DNA of 64,000 bases from Paraburkholderia sp. C35 (GCF_003121405.1 NZ_QBUY01000025.1:23390-87389), one strand, 5' to 3'; numbered from the stretch's first letter, positions 8,685 through 17,756 are shown. Translations and numbers: made by a program. Notes: generated by a model from the letters alone, not told the origin.

Positions 8685-9281
8685 ATGAACAAACGTGAGT
8701 TCCTGACCAGCGCCGTTGCCATCGGTGCCGGTGTCACGCCCGCCTTCGGCGCCACGAATGCGAAGTCTGCTGCGTGCGCGGCGGCGCCTGCCATCCTCAC
8801 GATATGCGGCGCGGTCAAGCGCACGAATCGCGGGCCGCTCGATCCTGAATTCGATCCGCTGATGAGCAAGCACCTGGTCAAGTTCACCTCGGCCTATACG
8901 TTCGATTTTCCGACGCTCGCCGGCATGCCCGCCGTCACGATCCGCCCGACCATCGAATACGACGCTAAGCCGCATACGCTGAGCGGTCCGCTGCTCGCCA
9001 GTGTGCTCGAACAGGCGGGCGCACCGAACGCCGGTGACACGAAAGTTTCGCTGCGCGCCGTGGATGGCTACGCGGTCCAAACCACGCTCGACAACATTCG
9101 CGCGTGGCACTTCATCGTCGCGACGCAGATGGACGGCAAGCCGATGCCGCTAGGCGGTCTCGGCCCGCTCTGGGCGATCTACGACGCGGACAAGATTCCC
9201 GAGCTTGCGACCAAGCCGCTGAAGGACCGCTTCGTATTGAGTCCGTGGGGTCTTTATCAGATCCAGGTCTCGGACACGTAA
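8685..9281 (+). CDS. Exported SUOX-fold (molybdopterin-binding-like) protein
   Basis: This 198-residue protein starts with a twin-basic-like export signal (MNKREFLTSAVAIGAGVTP), the mature part beginning near residue 23-30. The rest resembles the molybdopterin-binding oxidoreductase fold: LTICGAVKRTNRGPLD, LSGPLLASVLEQAG, VDGYAVQTTLDNI, and the DRFVLSPWGLYQIQVSD ending. The usual Mo-ligand cysteine in the middle of the domain is not visible; only Cys31 and Cys41 occur, both near the N-terminus. It may therefore not carry molybdenum. ATG 8685 is preferred over an upstream TTG; GGAGCC lies at 8672-8677. It is convergent with psuG. Confidence 0.68.
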   Translation: MNKREFLTSAVAIGAGVTPAFGATNAKSAACAAAPAILTICGAVKRTNRGPLDPEFDPLMSKHLVKFTSAYTFDFPTLAGMPAVTIRPTIEYDAKPHTLSGPLLASVLEQAGAPNAGDTKVSLRAVDGYAVQTTLDNIRAWHFIVATQMDGKPMPLGGLGPLWAIYDADKIPELATKPLKDRFVLSPWGLYQIQVSDT

Positions 9282-9302
9282 GCGCCTGGCGGCAACGTCT
9301 GT

Positions 9303-10244
9303 TCACGCCGCCGCGCGCCGCGTCTGCGCCAGCGCGAGCGCGAGCCGCGCACCGACCTCCGCGTTGTGCCTGATCAGCGCGACGTTGGTTGCGAGACTGC
9401 GGCCATCCGTCAGCGCCTTGATGCGGCCGAGCAGGAACGGCGTCACGGCCTTGCCGGTGATGCCTTGCGCGGCGGCATCGGCGAGTGCGTGTTCGGTCCA
9501 CGCGTCGATCTCATCGGACGGCATCGCGGCGGCTTGCGGCACGGGCGTGCTCAGCAGCACACCACCCGCCAGTCCGAGATCCCATTTGGTGCGAATGAAA
9601 CGGGCCTGCTCGTTCGGATCGTCGAGTCTGAAATCGGCACGAAAGCCGCTGTCGCGCGTGTAGAACGCGGCGAAGTTGTCCTGCTCGCAACTCAGCACGG
9701 GCACGCCATGCGTCTCCAGATATTCGAGCGTCAGGCCGATATCGAGGATCGACTTCGCGCCCGCGCACACCACGGCAACAGAGGTCTTCGCCAGTTCCTG
9801 AAGGTCGGCCGAAATGTCGAAGGTTTCGGATGCGCCGCGATGCACGCCGCCGATGCCGCCCGTCACGAACACTTCGATGCCCGCCAGCGCCGCGCAGATC
9901 ATCGTCCCCGCGACCGTGGTCGCGCCCAGTTCGCCGCTTGCGAGCACGGCGGGCAGATCGCGGCGGCTGACCTTGTGCACCTTGTCGGAGCGCGCGATCA
10001 GTTCGAGTTCGTCGTCGGATAAACCGATGCGGATACGTCCGTCTATCAGCGCGATCGTCGCGGGTTCTGCGCCGAGACCGCGAATGGTCGCTTCGACGTC
10101 GCGCGCCGTGCGCACGTTGTCGGGATACGGCATGCCATGCGCGATGATGGTCGACTCCAGCGCCACGACAGGCTTGCCAGTGCGAAGCGCCGCCTCCACG
10201 GGCGCGCTGAAGGTCAACCACGAGCGTGCGGTATTCGTATCCAT
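9303..10244 (-). CDS. psuG: Pseudouridine-5'-phosphate glycosidase
   Basis: PsuG cleaves the C-C glycosidic bond of pseudouridine 5'-phosphate to uracil and ribose 5-phosphate. The 313-residue form starting at ATG 10244 (MDTNTARSWLTFSAPVEAAL) has family length; the frame is open upstream to 10367 but without support. The catalytic set known from E. coli YeiN is aligned: E30 in ALESTIIAHGMPYP, K91, D147 and the Schiff-base lysine K164 in CAGAKSILD. The GGIGGVHRGA loop is also present. The partner kinase psuK is not adjacent, so the substrate phosphate must come from a kinase encoded elsewhere. Confidence 0.93.
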   Translation of the reverse strand: MDTNTARSWLTFSAPVEAALRTGKPVVALESTIIAHGMPYPDNVRTARDVEATIRGLGAEPATIALIDGRIRIGLSDDELELIARSDKVHKVSRRDLPAVLASGELGATTVAGTMICAALAGIEVFVTGGIGGVHRGASETFDISADLQELAKTSVAVVCAGAKSILDIGLTLEYLETHGVPVLSCEQDNFAAFYTRDSGFRADFRLDDPNEQARFIRTKWDLGLAGGVLLSTPVPQAAAMPSDEIDAWTEHALADAAAQGITGKAVTPFLLGRIKALTDGRSLATNVALIRHNAEVGARLALALAQTRRAAA

Positions 10245-10478
10245 GCCGTTGTGTTCCGCGATGTGATGCGCTCCAGTATGCAGCAGAAAACGCGCGCCAC
10301 ACGACGATGCGGTATCGATGCCATTTCGATGCCGAAAAACCGGTAGCCGCGCCCTTCGGATCGCCATGCAACGCGTTGACGCATATCATCATGATTCCGT
10401 CATCACGTTAGGTGCTGGCGACGGAAAGAAAAGCACAGCCGTTCATGTGTCTGACATCGAAGTCGGCCGGGAGGTGCC

Positions 10479-13223
10479 ATGCAGCCGTTAAGCGCTATCA
10501 ATCTGCTCCAGTCGAAGGAAGGTTCGCGTCTTCATGGCCCGGATCTCGCGCGTTGGCGCCGCTGGGGTCCGTATCTGAGCGACCGCCAGTGGGGCACCGT
10601 GCGCGAGGACTACAGCGAATACGGCACGGCCTGGGAATATTTTCCGCACGATCACGCGCGCAGCCGCATGTACCGCTGGGGCGAAGACGGCATTGGAGGA
10701 TTCGGCAACGATCCGCTCGACTGGTGCGTGTCGCTGGCGCTCTGGAATGGCCGCGACAGGATCATCAAGGAACGGCTGTTCGGGCTGACGAACGCACAGG
10801 GCAATCACGGCGAGGACGTGAAAGAACTGTACTTTTACGTCGATGGCACGCCGACGCACTCGTACATGAAGATGCTCTACAAGTATCCTCATGAAGCGTA
10901 TCCGTATCAGGATCTGATCGACGAAAACGCGCGGCGCGGCGCGGATCAGCCCGAATACGAAGTGCTCGATACAGGCGTGTTCGACGACAACCGCTATTTC
11001 GACGTGTGGATCGAATACGCGAAGCACACACCCGACGACATCGTGATGCGTGTGACGGTCGAAAACCGCGCGGACCGGCAAGCCGTGCTGCATCTGCTAC
11101 CGCAGTTCTGGGCGCGCAATCGCTGGGCATGGTCGGGCAAGCCCGGCAAGCCTTCGTTGACATTGGAGAATGATGCAGCCGAAGGCGCACGCGTGATCGC
11201 GCGTAATCCCGCGCTCGGCACGACGATCGTCACGGCATCGGCGCCACAGCCTGTCGAGTGGATCTTCTGCGAAAACGACACTAACGTACGGCGCATTTTC
11301 GGCATCGAAGGCGAAGGGCCGTTCAAGGATGGTTTCAACGATTACCTCGTCGATGGCGATGAGCGCGCGATACGCCGCGACCGTGGCACGCGGGCCGCTG
11401 CGCATACGGTGATTGAACTCGGCGCACATGAACAGTCGGTGATGTATCTGCGCTGGCGTGCCGAATCTGCCGCGGAGTCCACGCCGCTCGATATGCCGGC
11501 GCTATTCGCGCGCCGCATCGCAGAAGCCGACGAATTCTACGCGGCGCTTCAGCACGATATCGCCGACGCCGACGCGCGGCTCGTCCAGCGTCAGGCGCTC
11601 GCGGGCATGCTGTGGAGCAAGCAGTACTACCAGTTCGACGTGACCCGCTGGCACGACGGCGACCCTGGCCAGCCCACGCCGCCGAAAGATCGCAGGCGTG
11701 GCCGCAATGCCGACTGGCGGCACATGTGCAACGGCGACATTGTCTCGATGCCGGACAAGTGGGAGTACCCGTGGTACGCCTCGTGGGATCTCGCGTTTCA
11801 CGCGGTGGCCTTCGCGATCGTCGATCCCGACTTCGCGAAGAAGCAACTCCAGTTGCTCGTGAAAGAACGCTACATGCATCCCAACGGGCAACTGCCCGCC
11901 TACGAATGGGCCTTCGGGGACGCCAATCCGCCCGTGCATGCGTGGGCCACGTGGCGCGTCTACGAACTCGACCGCGAGATCACCGGCAAAGGCGATCACG
12001 AGTTTCTCGAAGTGATGTTCCACAAGCTGCTGCTCAATTTCTCGTGGTGGGTCAACCGCAAGGACGCCGACGATCGCAACATCTTCCAGGGCGGCTTTCT
12101 GGGCCTCGACAACATCGGTATCTTCGATCGCTCGTCGCCATTGCCGACGGGTGGACGCATCGATCAGGCCGACGGCACCGCGTGGATGGCATCGTATGCA
12201 CTCGATCTGATGCAGATCGGCCTCGAACTCGCGATGACCAACACCGCGTACGTGGAAATCGCCGTGAAGTTCTTCGAGCACTTTCTGTATATCGCGGAAG
12301 CCGTCAGTTGCGGCGAGGTCTGCAATACAGGGCTATGGGACGGACGCGACGAATTCTTCTATGACGTACTGCATCTTCCCGATGGCACACGCGTACCGAT
12401 GCGTATCCGCTCGATTGTCGGCCTGATCCCGCTGTTTGCCGTGCATGTGCTCGATGAACAGGTGCATGGTCATCTGCCGGGATTGCGCGAGCGTCTCGCG
12501 TGGTTCCTCGATCATCGGCCCAATCTGGCCAAACTGGTATCGCGCTGGACAGAGCCTGGTAAAGCCAATACCTCGCTGCTCTCGCTGTTGCGCGGTCATC
12601 GAATGAAAGCACTGCTCAGGCGCGCACTCGATGAAAACGAATTTCTTTCCAGCTATGGCGTGCGGGCGCTGTCGCGCGTGCATCTGAATGAGCCTTATGT
12701 ATTCGATCGCGATGATGTGCATGTGTGCATCGAATACCAGCCCGCCGAATCGGAGTCGCGCGTGTTCGGCGGCAACTCGAACTGGCGCGGACCGATATGG
12801 CTGCCCGTCAACTATCTGCTGATCGAATCGCTGTATGAATTTCATCGCTATTACGGCGACGAATTCCGCATCGAGCATCCAACGGGATCAGGTCATTGTG
12901 CGTCGCTCAGCGAAGTGGCCGACGATCTCGCACAGCGCGTCACCACGCTCTTTACGAAGAACGAGCAAGGCGTGCGCCCCGTGATGGCTGCGTACCCGAT
13001 GCTGCAGGCGGACCCGCGTTCGCAGGATCTCATTCTGTTCCATGAGTACTTTCATGGCGACAACGGACGCGGTGTCGGCGCTTCGCATCAGACGGGCTGG
13101 ACGGGACTCGTCGCGTTGCTGTTGCAGCCTCGCATGATGCGGCTGTCGCATGTCACGCCTCATGCACAACCCGTTGCTGCGCAACAGCCGGAAGACGCGA
13201 TGGCAGCTGCAATGGGACGTTAG
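10479..13223 (+). CDS. GH63/MGH1-like glycoside hydrolase
   Basis: A large 914-residue cytoplasmic protein (no signal peptide) of the glucosidase/MGH1-like family related to GH63. The (alpha/alpha)6 barrel motifs include WEYPWYASWDLAFHA near residue 427 and NWRGPIWLPVNYLL near residue 767. The N-terminal half is a beta-rich domain with DYSEYGTAWEYFPHDHA. GGGAGGTGCC directly before ATG 10479 fixes the start. The true substrate in bacteria is usually unknown; glucosylglycerate, mannosylglycerate and alpha-glucosides are known substrates of relatives. It stands alone, with the thioredoxin-fold gene 31 bases downstream perhaps co-transcribed. Confidence 0.83.
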   Translation: MQPLSAINLLQSKEGSRLHGPDLARWRRWGPYLSDRQWGTVREDYSEYGTAWEYFPHDHARSRMYRWGEDGIGGFGNDPLDWCVSLALWNGRDRIIKERLFGLTNAQGNHGEDVKELYFYVDGTPTHSYMKMLYKYPHEAYPYQDLIDENARRGADQPEYEVLDTGVFDDNRYFDVWIEYAKHTPDDIVMRVTVENRADRQAVLHLLPQFWARNRWAWSGKPGKPSLTLENDAAEGARVIARNPALGTTIVTASAPQPVEWIFCENDTNVRRIFGIEGEGPFKDGFNDYLVDGDERAIRRDRGTRAAAHTVIELGAHEQSVMYLRWRAESAAESTPLDMPALFARRIAEADEFYAALQHDIADADARLVQRQALAGMLWSKQYYQFDVTRWHDGDPGQPTPPKDRRRGRNADWRHMCNGDIVSMPDKWEYPWYASWDLAFHAVAFAIVDPDFAKKQLQLLVKERYMHPNGQLPAYEWAFGDANPPVHAWATWRVYELDREITGKGDHEFLEVMFHKLLLNFSWWVNRKDADDRNIFQGGFLGLDNIGIFDRSSPLPTGGRIDQADGTAWMASYALDLMQIGLELAMTNTAYVEIAVKFFEHFLYIAEAVSCGEVCNTGLWDGRDEFFYDVLHLPDGTRVPMRIRSIVGLIPLFAVHVLDEQVHGHLPGLRERLAWFLDHRPNLAKLVSRWTEPGKANTSLLSLLRGHRMKALLRRALDENEFLSSYGVRALSRVHLNEPYVFDRDDVHVCIEYQPAESESRVFGGNSNWRGPIWLPVNYLLIESLYEFHRYYGDEFRIEHPTGSGHCASLSEVADDLAQRVTTLFTKNEQGVRPVMAAYPMLQADPRSQDLILFHEYFHGDNGRGVGASHQTGWTGLVALLLQPRMMRLSHVTPHAQPVAAQQPEDAMAAAMGR

Positions 13224-13254
13224 CGCATTCACTTGACGGATCGAGGAGTCGCAG

Positions 13255-13806
13255 ATGGCTACGGAATCTCCCCCCGGCGAACTCGGCGCGAAGGCGCCGC
13301 CGTTTTCACTGCCCGCAACCGATGGCCGCACCTATACGCTCGACAACGTGCGCCGCCCGCTCGGGCTGGTGGTCATCTTCATGTGCAACCATTGTCCGTA
13401 TGTGAAGGCGGCGTTGCCGCGCATCGTGCGCGATGCGCAGGATCTGGCGAAGCTGGACATCGGCGTGGTCGGCATCAATGCGAACGACAGCAGCGCCTAC
13501 CCCGAAGATTCATTCGAGAGCATGGTCGCGCTTTCCGCCGAATGGCAGTTGCCCTTTCCATATCTGCACGATGCGTCGCAGCAGGTCGCGCGGGCCTATG
13601 GCGCCGTGTGCACACCGGAATTCTATGGCTTCGATGGCGGCCTGCTGTTGCGTTATCGCGGCAGACTCGATGCGTCGCGCAAAGATCCCATGCCCGACGC
13701 GCACCGCGAACTGTTCGACGCCATGCAGCAAATCGCGCAAACGGGCCGTGGGCCGGATACGCAATATCCGGCGCTGGGTTGTTCGATCAAATGGAAAACG
13801 GCCTGA
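13255..13806 (+). CDS. Thioredoxin-fold / AhpC-TSA-like protein
   Basis: A 183-residue cytosolic thioredoxin-family protein. An AhpC/TSA-like N-terminus (APPFSLPATDGRTYTLDN) is followed by a CXXC site, C44-N-H-C47, in FMCNHCPYVKAALPRI. This subgroup is annotated as thioredoxin family in many proteobacteria, with the redox partner unknown. GAGGAGTCGCAG precedes ATG 13255. The C-terminus carries a single extra cysteine (LGCSIKWKTA). It follows the glycosidase closely and is followed by the MarR-GNAT promoter. Confidence 0.85.
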   Translation: MATESPPGELGAKAPPFSLPATDGRTYTLDNVRRPLGLVVIFMCNHCPYVKAALPRIVRDAQDLAKLDIGVVGINANDSSAYPEDSFESMVALSAEWQLPFPYLHDASQQVARAYGAVCTPEFYGFDGGLLLRYRGRLDASRKDPMPDAHRELFDAMQQIAQTGRGPDTQYPALGCSIKWKTA

Positions 13807-13830
13807 GACCTCAGTCGTCGTGTCTTCTTC

Positions 13831-13885
13831 TTGCCAAAGTTGCGACTCGCAACTATAGTGGCGACATGGTAGTTGCGAGTCGCAA
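13831..13885 (+). promoter_or_regulatory. MarR-GNAT promoter with two inverted operators
   Basis: A sigma70-type promoter is visible: TTGCCA at 13831-13836, a 17-bp spacer, and TATAGT at 13854-13859. The spacer contains operator 1, TTGCGACTCGCAA (13840-13852), itself a palindrome around one base. Operator 2, TTGCGAGTCGCAA (13873-13885), is its exact reverse complement and lies just after the expected transcription start, 33 bp centre to centre (about three helical turns). The arrangement predicts tight autorepression of the downstream MarR-type gene. The protein-site pairing is inferred from adjacency. Confidence 0.72.
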
Positions 13886-13921
13886 CCACTATGCCACCGC
13901 TAAGCAAGGACAGGAAAGACC

Positions 13922-14941
13922 GTGGATATCGTCGATACACCCATTCAATCGCGCGACAGCACCATCCTCGAACTGCGCGAGTTCTCCCGCAAGCTCGTGC
14001 GCGAACTGGGCTTCATGCGTTCGACGCTGGCGGAAAGCGACCTCGCACCGTCGGCGGTGCACGCCATTCTCGAGATTGGCGCGACGCCGGGCATGCAGGC
14101 ACGCGATCTCGCGCATCTGTTGCGACTGGACAAATCCAACGCGAGCCGGCAGATCGCCAGGCTGGAAGCTGCGGGCCTGGTCGAACGCACCGCATCGAGC
14201 GATGACGCGCGTTCGTCGGAGCTTTATCTGACCAAAGCGGGTCAGCAGTTGCGCAAGCAGATCGACAAGTTCGCCACCGAGCAGGTATCGAGCGCGCTGC
14301 GCAAGCTAGCGCCGTCCGATCAGCAGGCGCTCGTGCGCGCGCTGTCGCTGTACGCAAGCGCACTCGCGCAAGACAACGACGCGAAGGAAACGCAGCCGCC
14401 CGTTACACCGCAAACGCAGATCGTGGAAGGCTATCGGCCGGGCTGTATCGGCGACGTTGCGAGTCTGCATGCACGCTACTACTCGGCGCATTCGGGCTTT
14501 GGCGTGTACTTCGAAAAGCTGGTCGCCAGCGGACTCGCCGACTTCGCGGAACTGCTGCCCGATGAAAACCGCCAACTGTGGCTCGTCTACGATAACGGAC
14601 GCACGCTGGCCTCGCTCGCTATCGACGGCAATGCGCAGACACGCGTCGCGCATCTGCGCTGGTTCATCGTCGACGATTCGCTGCGCGGTTCCGGTATCGG
14701 CAGGCAGTTGATGACGCGCGCAATGGCATTCGTCGATGAACGGTTCGACGAAACGTATCTGTGGACCTTCAAGGGACTCGATGCCGCGCGGCATCTTTAT
14801 GAAGCGTTCGGTTTTCAGCTTGCCGAAGAGGCGCAAGGCACGCAATGGGGCAAAGTCGTCGTCGAGCAGCGCTTCGTGCGGGGCAAGGCACTGAACGCAC
14901 CTGAAGCACCGCCGAAAAAACGCCGCGCTAAAGCAGGTTAA
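13922..14941 (+). CDS. MarR-type regulator fused to GNAT acetyltransferase
   Basis: A 339-residue fusion. Residues about 1-150 form a MarR winged helix (ATPGMQARDLAHLLRLDKSN then RQIARLEAAGLVERT), and residues about 160-325 form a GNAT acetyltransferase with the acetyl-CoA loop RGSGIGRQLM. This architecture is a known MarR/GNAT class whose acetylation target is generally unknown. The start is GTG 13922 after AGGACAGGAAAG. It is preceded by its own promoter with two operators at 13831-13885. The 3' end overlaps the convergent HAD gene by 14 bases. Confidence 0.87.
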   Translation: MDIVDTPIQSRDSTILELREFSRKLVRELGFMRSTLAESDLAPSAVHAILEIGATPGMQARDLAHLLRLDKSNASRQIARLEAAGLVERTASSDDARSSELYLTKAGQQLRKQIDKFATEQVSSALRKLAPSDQQALVRALSLYASALAQDNDAKETQPPVTPQTQIVEGYRPGCIGDVASLHARYYSAHSGFGVYFEKLVASGLADFAELLPDENRQLWLVYDNGRTLASLAIDGNAQTRVAHLRWFIVDDSLRGSGIGRQLMTRAMAFVDERFDETYLWTFKGLDAARHLYEAFGFQLAEEAQGTQWGKVVVEQRFVRGKALNAPEAPPKKRRAKAG

Positions 14942-15542
14942 AGCGCGCGAGTTCTTCTGACAGCGCATCGGCACTGGTGAACTTGTACGCATGCAGTCCG
15001 GCATCGATTGCGCCCGTCACGTTCGCATCGGAGTCGTCGATAAAGAGCGTCGCGCCCGCGTCGACGCCAAGCTGACGCACGCAGCCCAGATAAGCTCGCG
15101 CCGCGGGCTTCGCCGCGCCGAACGCCGCCGAAGGATACACATGTGCGCCGAATAGCTGCGCGACGGGCGGATTCAGATAGCCGATGTGATCGGTGACGAG
15201 ACGGCAGTTGTTGGTCAGCACGGCGATCGCGTGACGATCCGCGACGCGTGCGGCTACCGCGAGTGTTGCGTCGTTCGGTGTGATCGATGCGTGGCGCGCC
15301 GTTAGCCAGGCATTGCGGCTCACTACGCAGCCGAGCATGTCGCCGAGTTCTCGCAAGTATTGGTCGTCGGTGATCTGGCCGGAATCGGCGCGTGCTTCGA
15401 GGCCCGAATCCCAGATTGCATGCCGTACGGCTTCAGGCGTTGCGCCCGTCAATTGCGCCATGCGTTCGGTGCGTGCCGCGCGATCGTAGTGCGACAGCAC
15501 GCCTTCCATGTCGAACAGAACGAGCTTGATCGATGACGTCAT
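14928..15542 (-). CDS. HAD-superfamily hydrolase (HAD-IA type)
   Basis: A 204-residue HAD protein: motif I LVLFDMEGVL, motif II AVLTNNCRL, the lysine in GAAKPAARAY, and motif III/IV FIDDSDANV. In motif I the second acidic residue is Glu (DXE) rather than the usual Asp of phosphatases, as also seen in enolase-phosphatases. The substrate is unknown. It lies at the end of the minus-strand hpa gene run, 96 bases downstream of hpaH, but its own start region (ATG 15542) may carry a separate promoter. Confidence 0.83.
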   Translation of the reverse strand: MTSSIKLVLFDMEGVLSHYDRAARTERMAQLTGATPEAVRHAIWDSGLEARADSGQITDDQYLRELGDMLGCVVSRNAWLTARHASITPNDATLAVAARVADRHAIAVLTNNCRLVTDHIGYLNPPVAQLFGAHVYPSAAFGAAKPAARAYLGCVRQLGVDAGATLFIDDSDANVTGAIDAGLHAYKFTSADALSEELARFNLL

Positions 15543-15638
15543 GGCGCGGACTCCGCTTCAATGCACGACGCCCTCATTGTGCCTTGATGCGCTCACCGCC
15601 TGGCAGTTTTCAAAAATGCACCGCCGCCAAATACCCCA

Positions 15639-16442
15639 TCAGACGAAATTCAGTTCGATACTGCCGAGCGGGCCGTAATCGACATGAAACCTGTCGCCCG
15701 CGCGTGCCGGAATCGGACTCGTGAACGAGCCGCTGAGAATGACATCGTCCGCATTCAGCATTTCGTCGTAAGGCGCGATCTTGTTGGCGAGCCACGCGAC
15801 ACCCGTCGCCGGGTGATTCAACACGGCAGCCGCGAGACCGCTCTCTTCGACTGCACCGTTCTTGTACAGCAGCGCGCCGACCCAGCGCAGATCGACGTCC
15901 GCGGGACGCACAGGGTGGCCGCCCGTCACGATGCCCGCATTCGCGGCGAAGTCGGAGATCGTGTCGAAGACCTTGCGCGGCGCTTTCGTCTCGCGGTCGA
16001 ACTGTTCGATCCGCGCGTCGATGATTTCGACAGCGGGCGTCACATACGCTGTCGCGTCGAGCACGTCTTCGAGCGTCACGTCGGGCCCTTTCAGCGGACG
16101 CGCGAGCACGAAGGCCAGTTCCACTTCGACACGCGGCGCAATGAAGCGGTCGGCACGGACGTCCTGACCGTTCTCGATGAACATATAGTCGAGCAGCGGC
16201 GCGAAGTCCGGTTCGTCGATCTGCGACGAACGCTGCATCGCACGCGACGTCAGGCCGATCTTGCGGCCCTTGATCACGTGCCCTGCGGCGAGTTTCATCT
16301 TGACCCATTCGCGCTGGATCGCGTAGCCGTCCTCGATCGTCATCTCGGGATAGGCTGCGGAAAAATGCCGCAACTGCGTGCGGGTTTTTTCGGCCTGATC
16401 GAGTTTTGCAGCGAGTTCGCGGATCGTGGTCTGGTCTAGCAT
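15639..16442 (-). CDS. hpaH: 2-oxo-hept-4-ene-1,7-dioate hydratase
   Basis: HpaH hydrates 2-oxohept-4-ene-1,7-dioate to the 4-hydroxy compound in the homoprotocatechuate meta-cleavage pathway. The 267-residue length equals E. coli HpaH. Family segments seen are IKGRKIGLTSRAMQ, the metal-binding acidic PRVEVELAFVLARPL, and PAVEIIDARI. The frame is open beyond ATG 16442 but only the form starting MLDQTTIRELAAKL fits. It is the last pathway gene of the operon, 22 bases after hpaF. The next enzyme (aldolase HpaI) is not in the window. Confidence 0.92.
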   Translation of the reverse strand: MLDQTTIRELAAKLDQAEKTRTQLRHFSAAYPEMTIEDGYAIQREWVKMKLAAGHVIKGRKIGLTSRAMQRSSQIDEPDFAPLLDYMFIENGQDVRADRFIAPRVEVELAFVLARPLKGPDVTLEDVLDATAYVTPAVEIIDARIEQFDRETKAPRKVFDTISDFAANAGIVTGGHPVRPADVDLRWVGALLYKNGAVEESGLAAAVLNHPATGVAWLANKIAPYDEMLNADDVILSGSFTSPIPARAGDRFHVDYGPLGSIELNFV

Positions 16443-16464
16443 GATGCGTTCCGATAGTGCCGGC

Positions 16465-16863
16465 TCAGCCTTTGAGCCGTGCGTGCAGATTGTTGTGCTT
16501 CCAGGTGCCCGCTTCGCTGAACTCGTTGATTTCCAGCGAAAGGGCCAGCCCGTGTCGATCGAATGCATCGGCGAAGTGCTGTTTGATGATGTCGAATAGC
16601 GCATCGCCCGTGGCTTGCTTTGCGTGCTCAGAACGGCCCGCGCCGATCTTCAGGTTCGCGTGCAGGAACGCTGCTTCGGGGTTGCCGTCGGCGATAAAAA
16701 ACTGTTCGCAGCGCAGCGCACGCACGCGGATGCCGCCAAGCGGAAAGACACGTTGATCGTTTTCGCGTTGCGCATCGAGACATTGCGCGAGCTTGCGGCA
16801 AAGCATTGCAATGCTCTTTTCATCCGCCAGATTGGCGCTGTATTCGAGCGTGAGATGTGGCAC
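16465..16863 (-). CDS. hpaF: 5-carboxymethyl-2-hydroxymuconate delta-isomerase
   Basis: HpaF tautomerises 5-carboxymethyl-2-hydroxymuconate before decarboxylation. The 132-residue protein starts P-H-L-T-L-E-Y-S after the initiator, leaving the catalytic N-terminal proline after Met removal. The start codon is GTG at 16863, with GGAG about 8 bases upstream. Its position between hpaD and hpaH supports the assignment. Confidence 0.9.
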   Translation of the reverse strand: MPHLTLEYSANLADEKSIAMLCRKLAQCLDAQRENDQRVFPLGGIRVRALRCEQFFIADGNPEAAFLHANLKIGAGRSEHAKQATGDALFDIIKQHFADAFDRHGLALSLEINEFSEAGTWKHNNLHARLKG

Positions 16864-16892
16864 GTCAAGTCTCCTTTGAACGAATCGGGCCG

Positions 16893-17756
16893 TTACGCGG
16901 GCAGCGGTGTGACAGGAAAGATCGCATTGATCTGCCCCGTTCCCGAACTGCCGAAATAAGGCGTCACCACTTCTGCCTTGCCTTCATAGCGATCCCAACC
17001 GAGCGCGCCGAGCAGCATCGCCGTGTCGTGCATGCCGCCCTCGCCCCAGCACTTTTCGTTGTAGAGCGGCAGCATCGCGCAAAAGGTTTTCCAGTCGCCC
17101 TTTTCCCACAGCGACACGACATGCCGGTCCGTCTGTTCGAGAAACGGATCCCACACCTTGTGCATGAACTGTTCAGCCGTGCCGTTGTTCGCGAAGTGAT
17201 GACTGAGCGAGCCGCTGGCGAGAATCGCCACCGTGCCGTCGTAACGCTCTTCGATGGCCTTGCGCACGGCCAGCCCGAAGCGCGCACTGGTCGGCAGGTC
17301 GTGCCACATGCACCAGCCCGCAATCGAGACCGTCTTGAAGCGCTGATCCGCGTTCATGTAGCGCATCGGCACCAGCGTGCCGTACTCGAGTTCGAGCGAA
17401 GTCTCGCTATGCGCGCGGCTTTTCACGCCCATTTCGTTTGCGGTTTCGGCGATCAGCTTCCCCAACTGCACATTGCCGGGATACGCGTACGCCATGTTGT
17501 TGATGAAATGCGGCAACTCATTGCTCGTGTAAGTGCCTGCAAATGCCGGAGCGCAATTGATGTGATATTCGCTATTGACCAGCCAGTGCACGTCGAACAC
17601 GACGATCGTATCGACGCCCAGTTCGCGGCAACGGCGGGCAATTTCATAATGTCCGTCGATCGCCGCCTGACGGCAGCCCTTGTGCGGTCCGTCCAGTTCC
17701 GACAGATACATCGAAGGCACATGGGTCACTTTTGCGGCCAATGCGAGCTTGCCCAT
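16893..17756 (-). CDS. hpaD: 3,4-dihydroxyphenylacetate 2,3-dioxygenase
   Basis: HpaD opens the ring of homoprotocatechuate at the 2,3 bond. This 287-residue member belongs to the class III (LigB-like) extradiol dioxygenases, with conserved His in KVTHVPSM and VVFDVHWLVNSEYHI and the ASGSLSHHFANNG segment. AAGGAG precedes ATG 17756. It lies between hpaE (51 bases upstream) and hpaF (29 bases downstream) in a single minus-strand operon. Confidence 0.93.
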   Translation of the reverse strand: MGKLALAAKVTHVPSMYLSELDGPHKGCRQAAIDGHYEIARRCRELGVDTIVVFDVHWLVNSEYHINCAPAFAGTYTSNELPHFINNMAYAYPGNVQLGKLIAETANEMGVKSRAHSETSLELEYGTLVPMRYMNADQRFKTVSIAGWCMWHDLPTSARFGLAVRKAIEERYDGTVAILASGSLSHHFANNGTAEQFMHKVWDPFLEQTDRHVVSLWEKGDWKTFCAMLPLYNEKCWGEGGMHDTAMLLGALGWDRYEGKAEVVTPYFGSSGTGQINAIFPVTPLPA

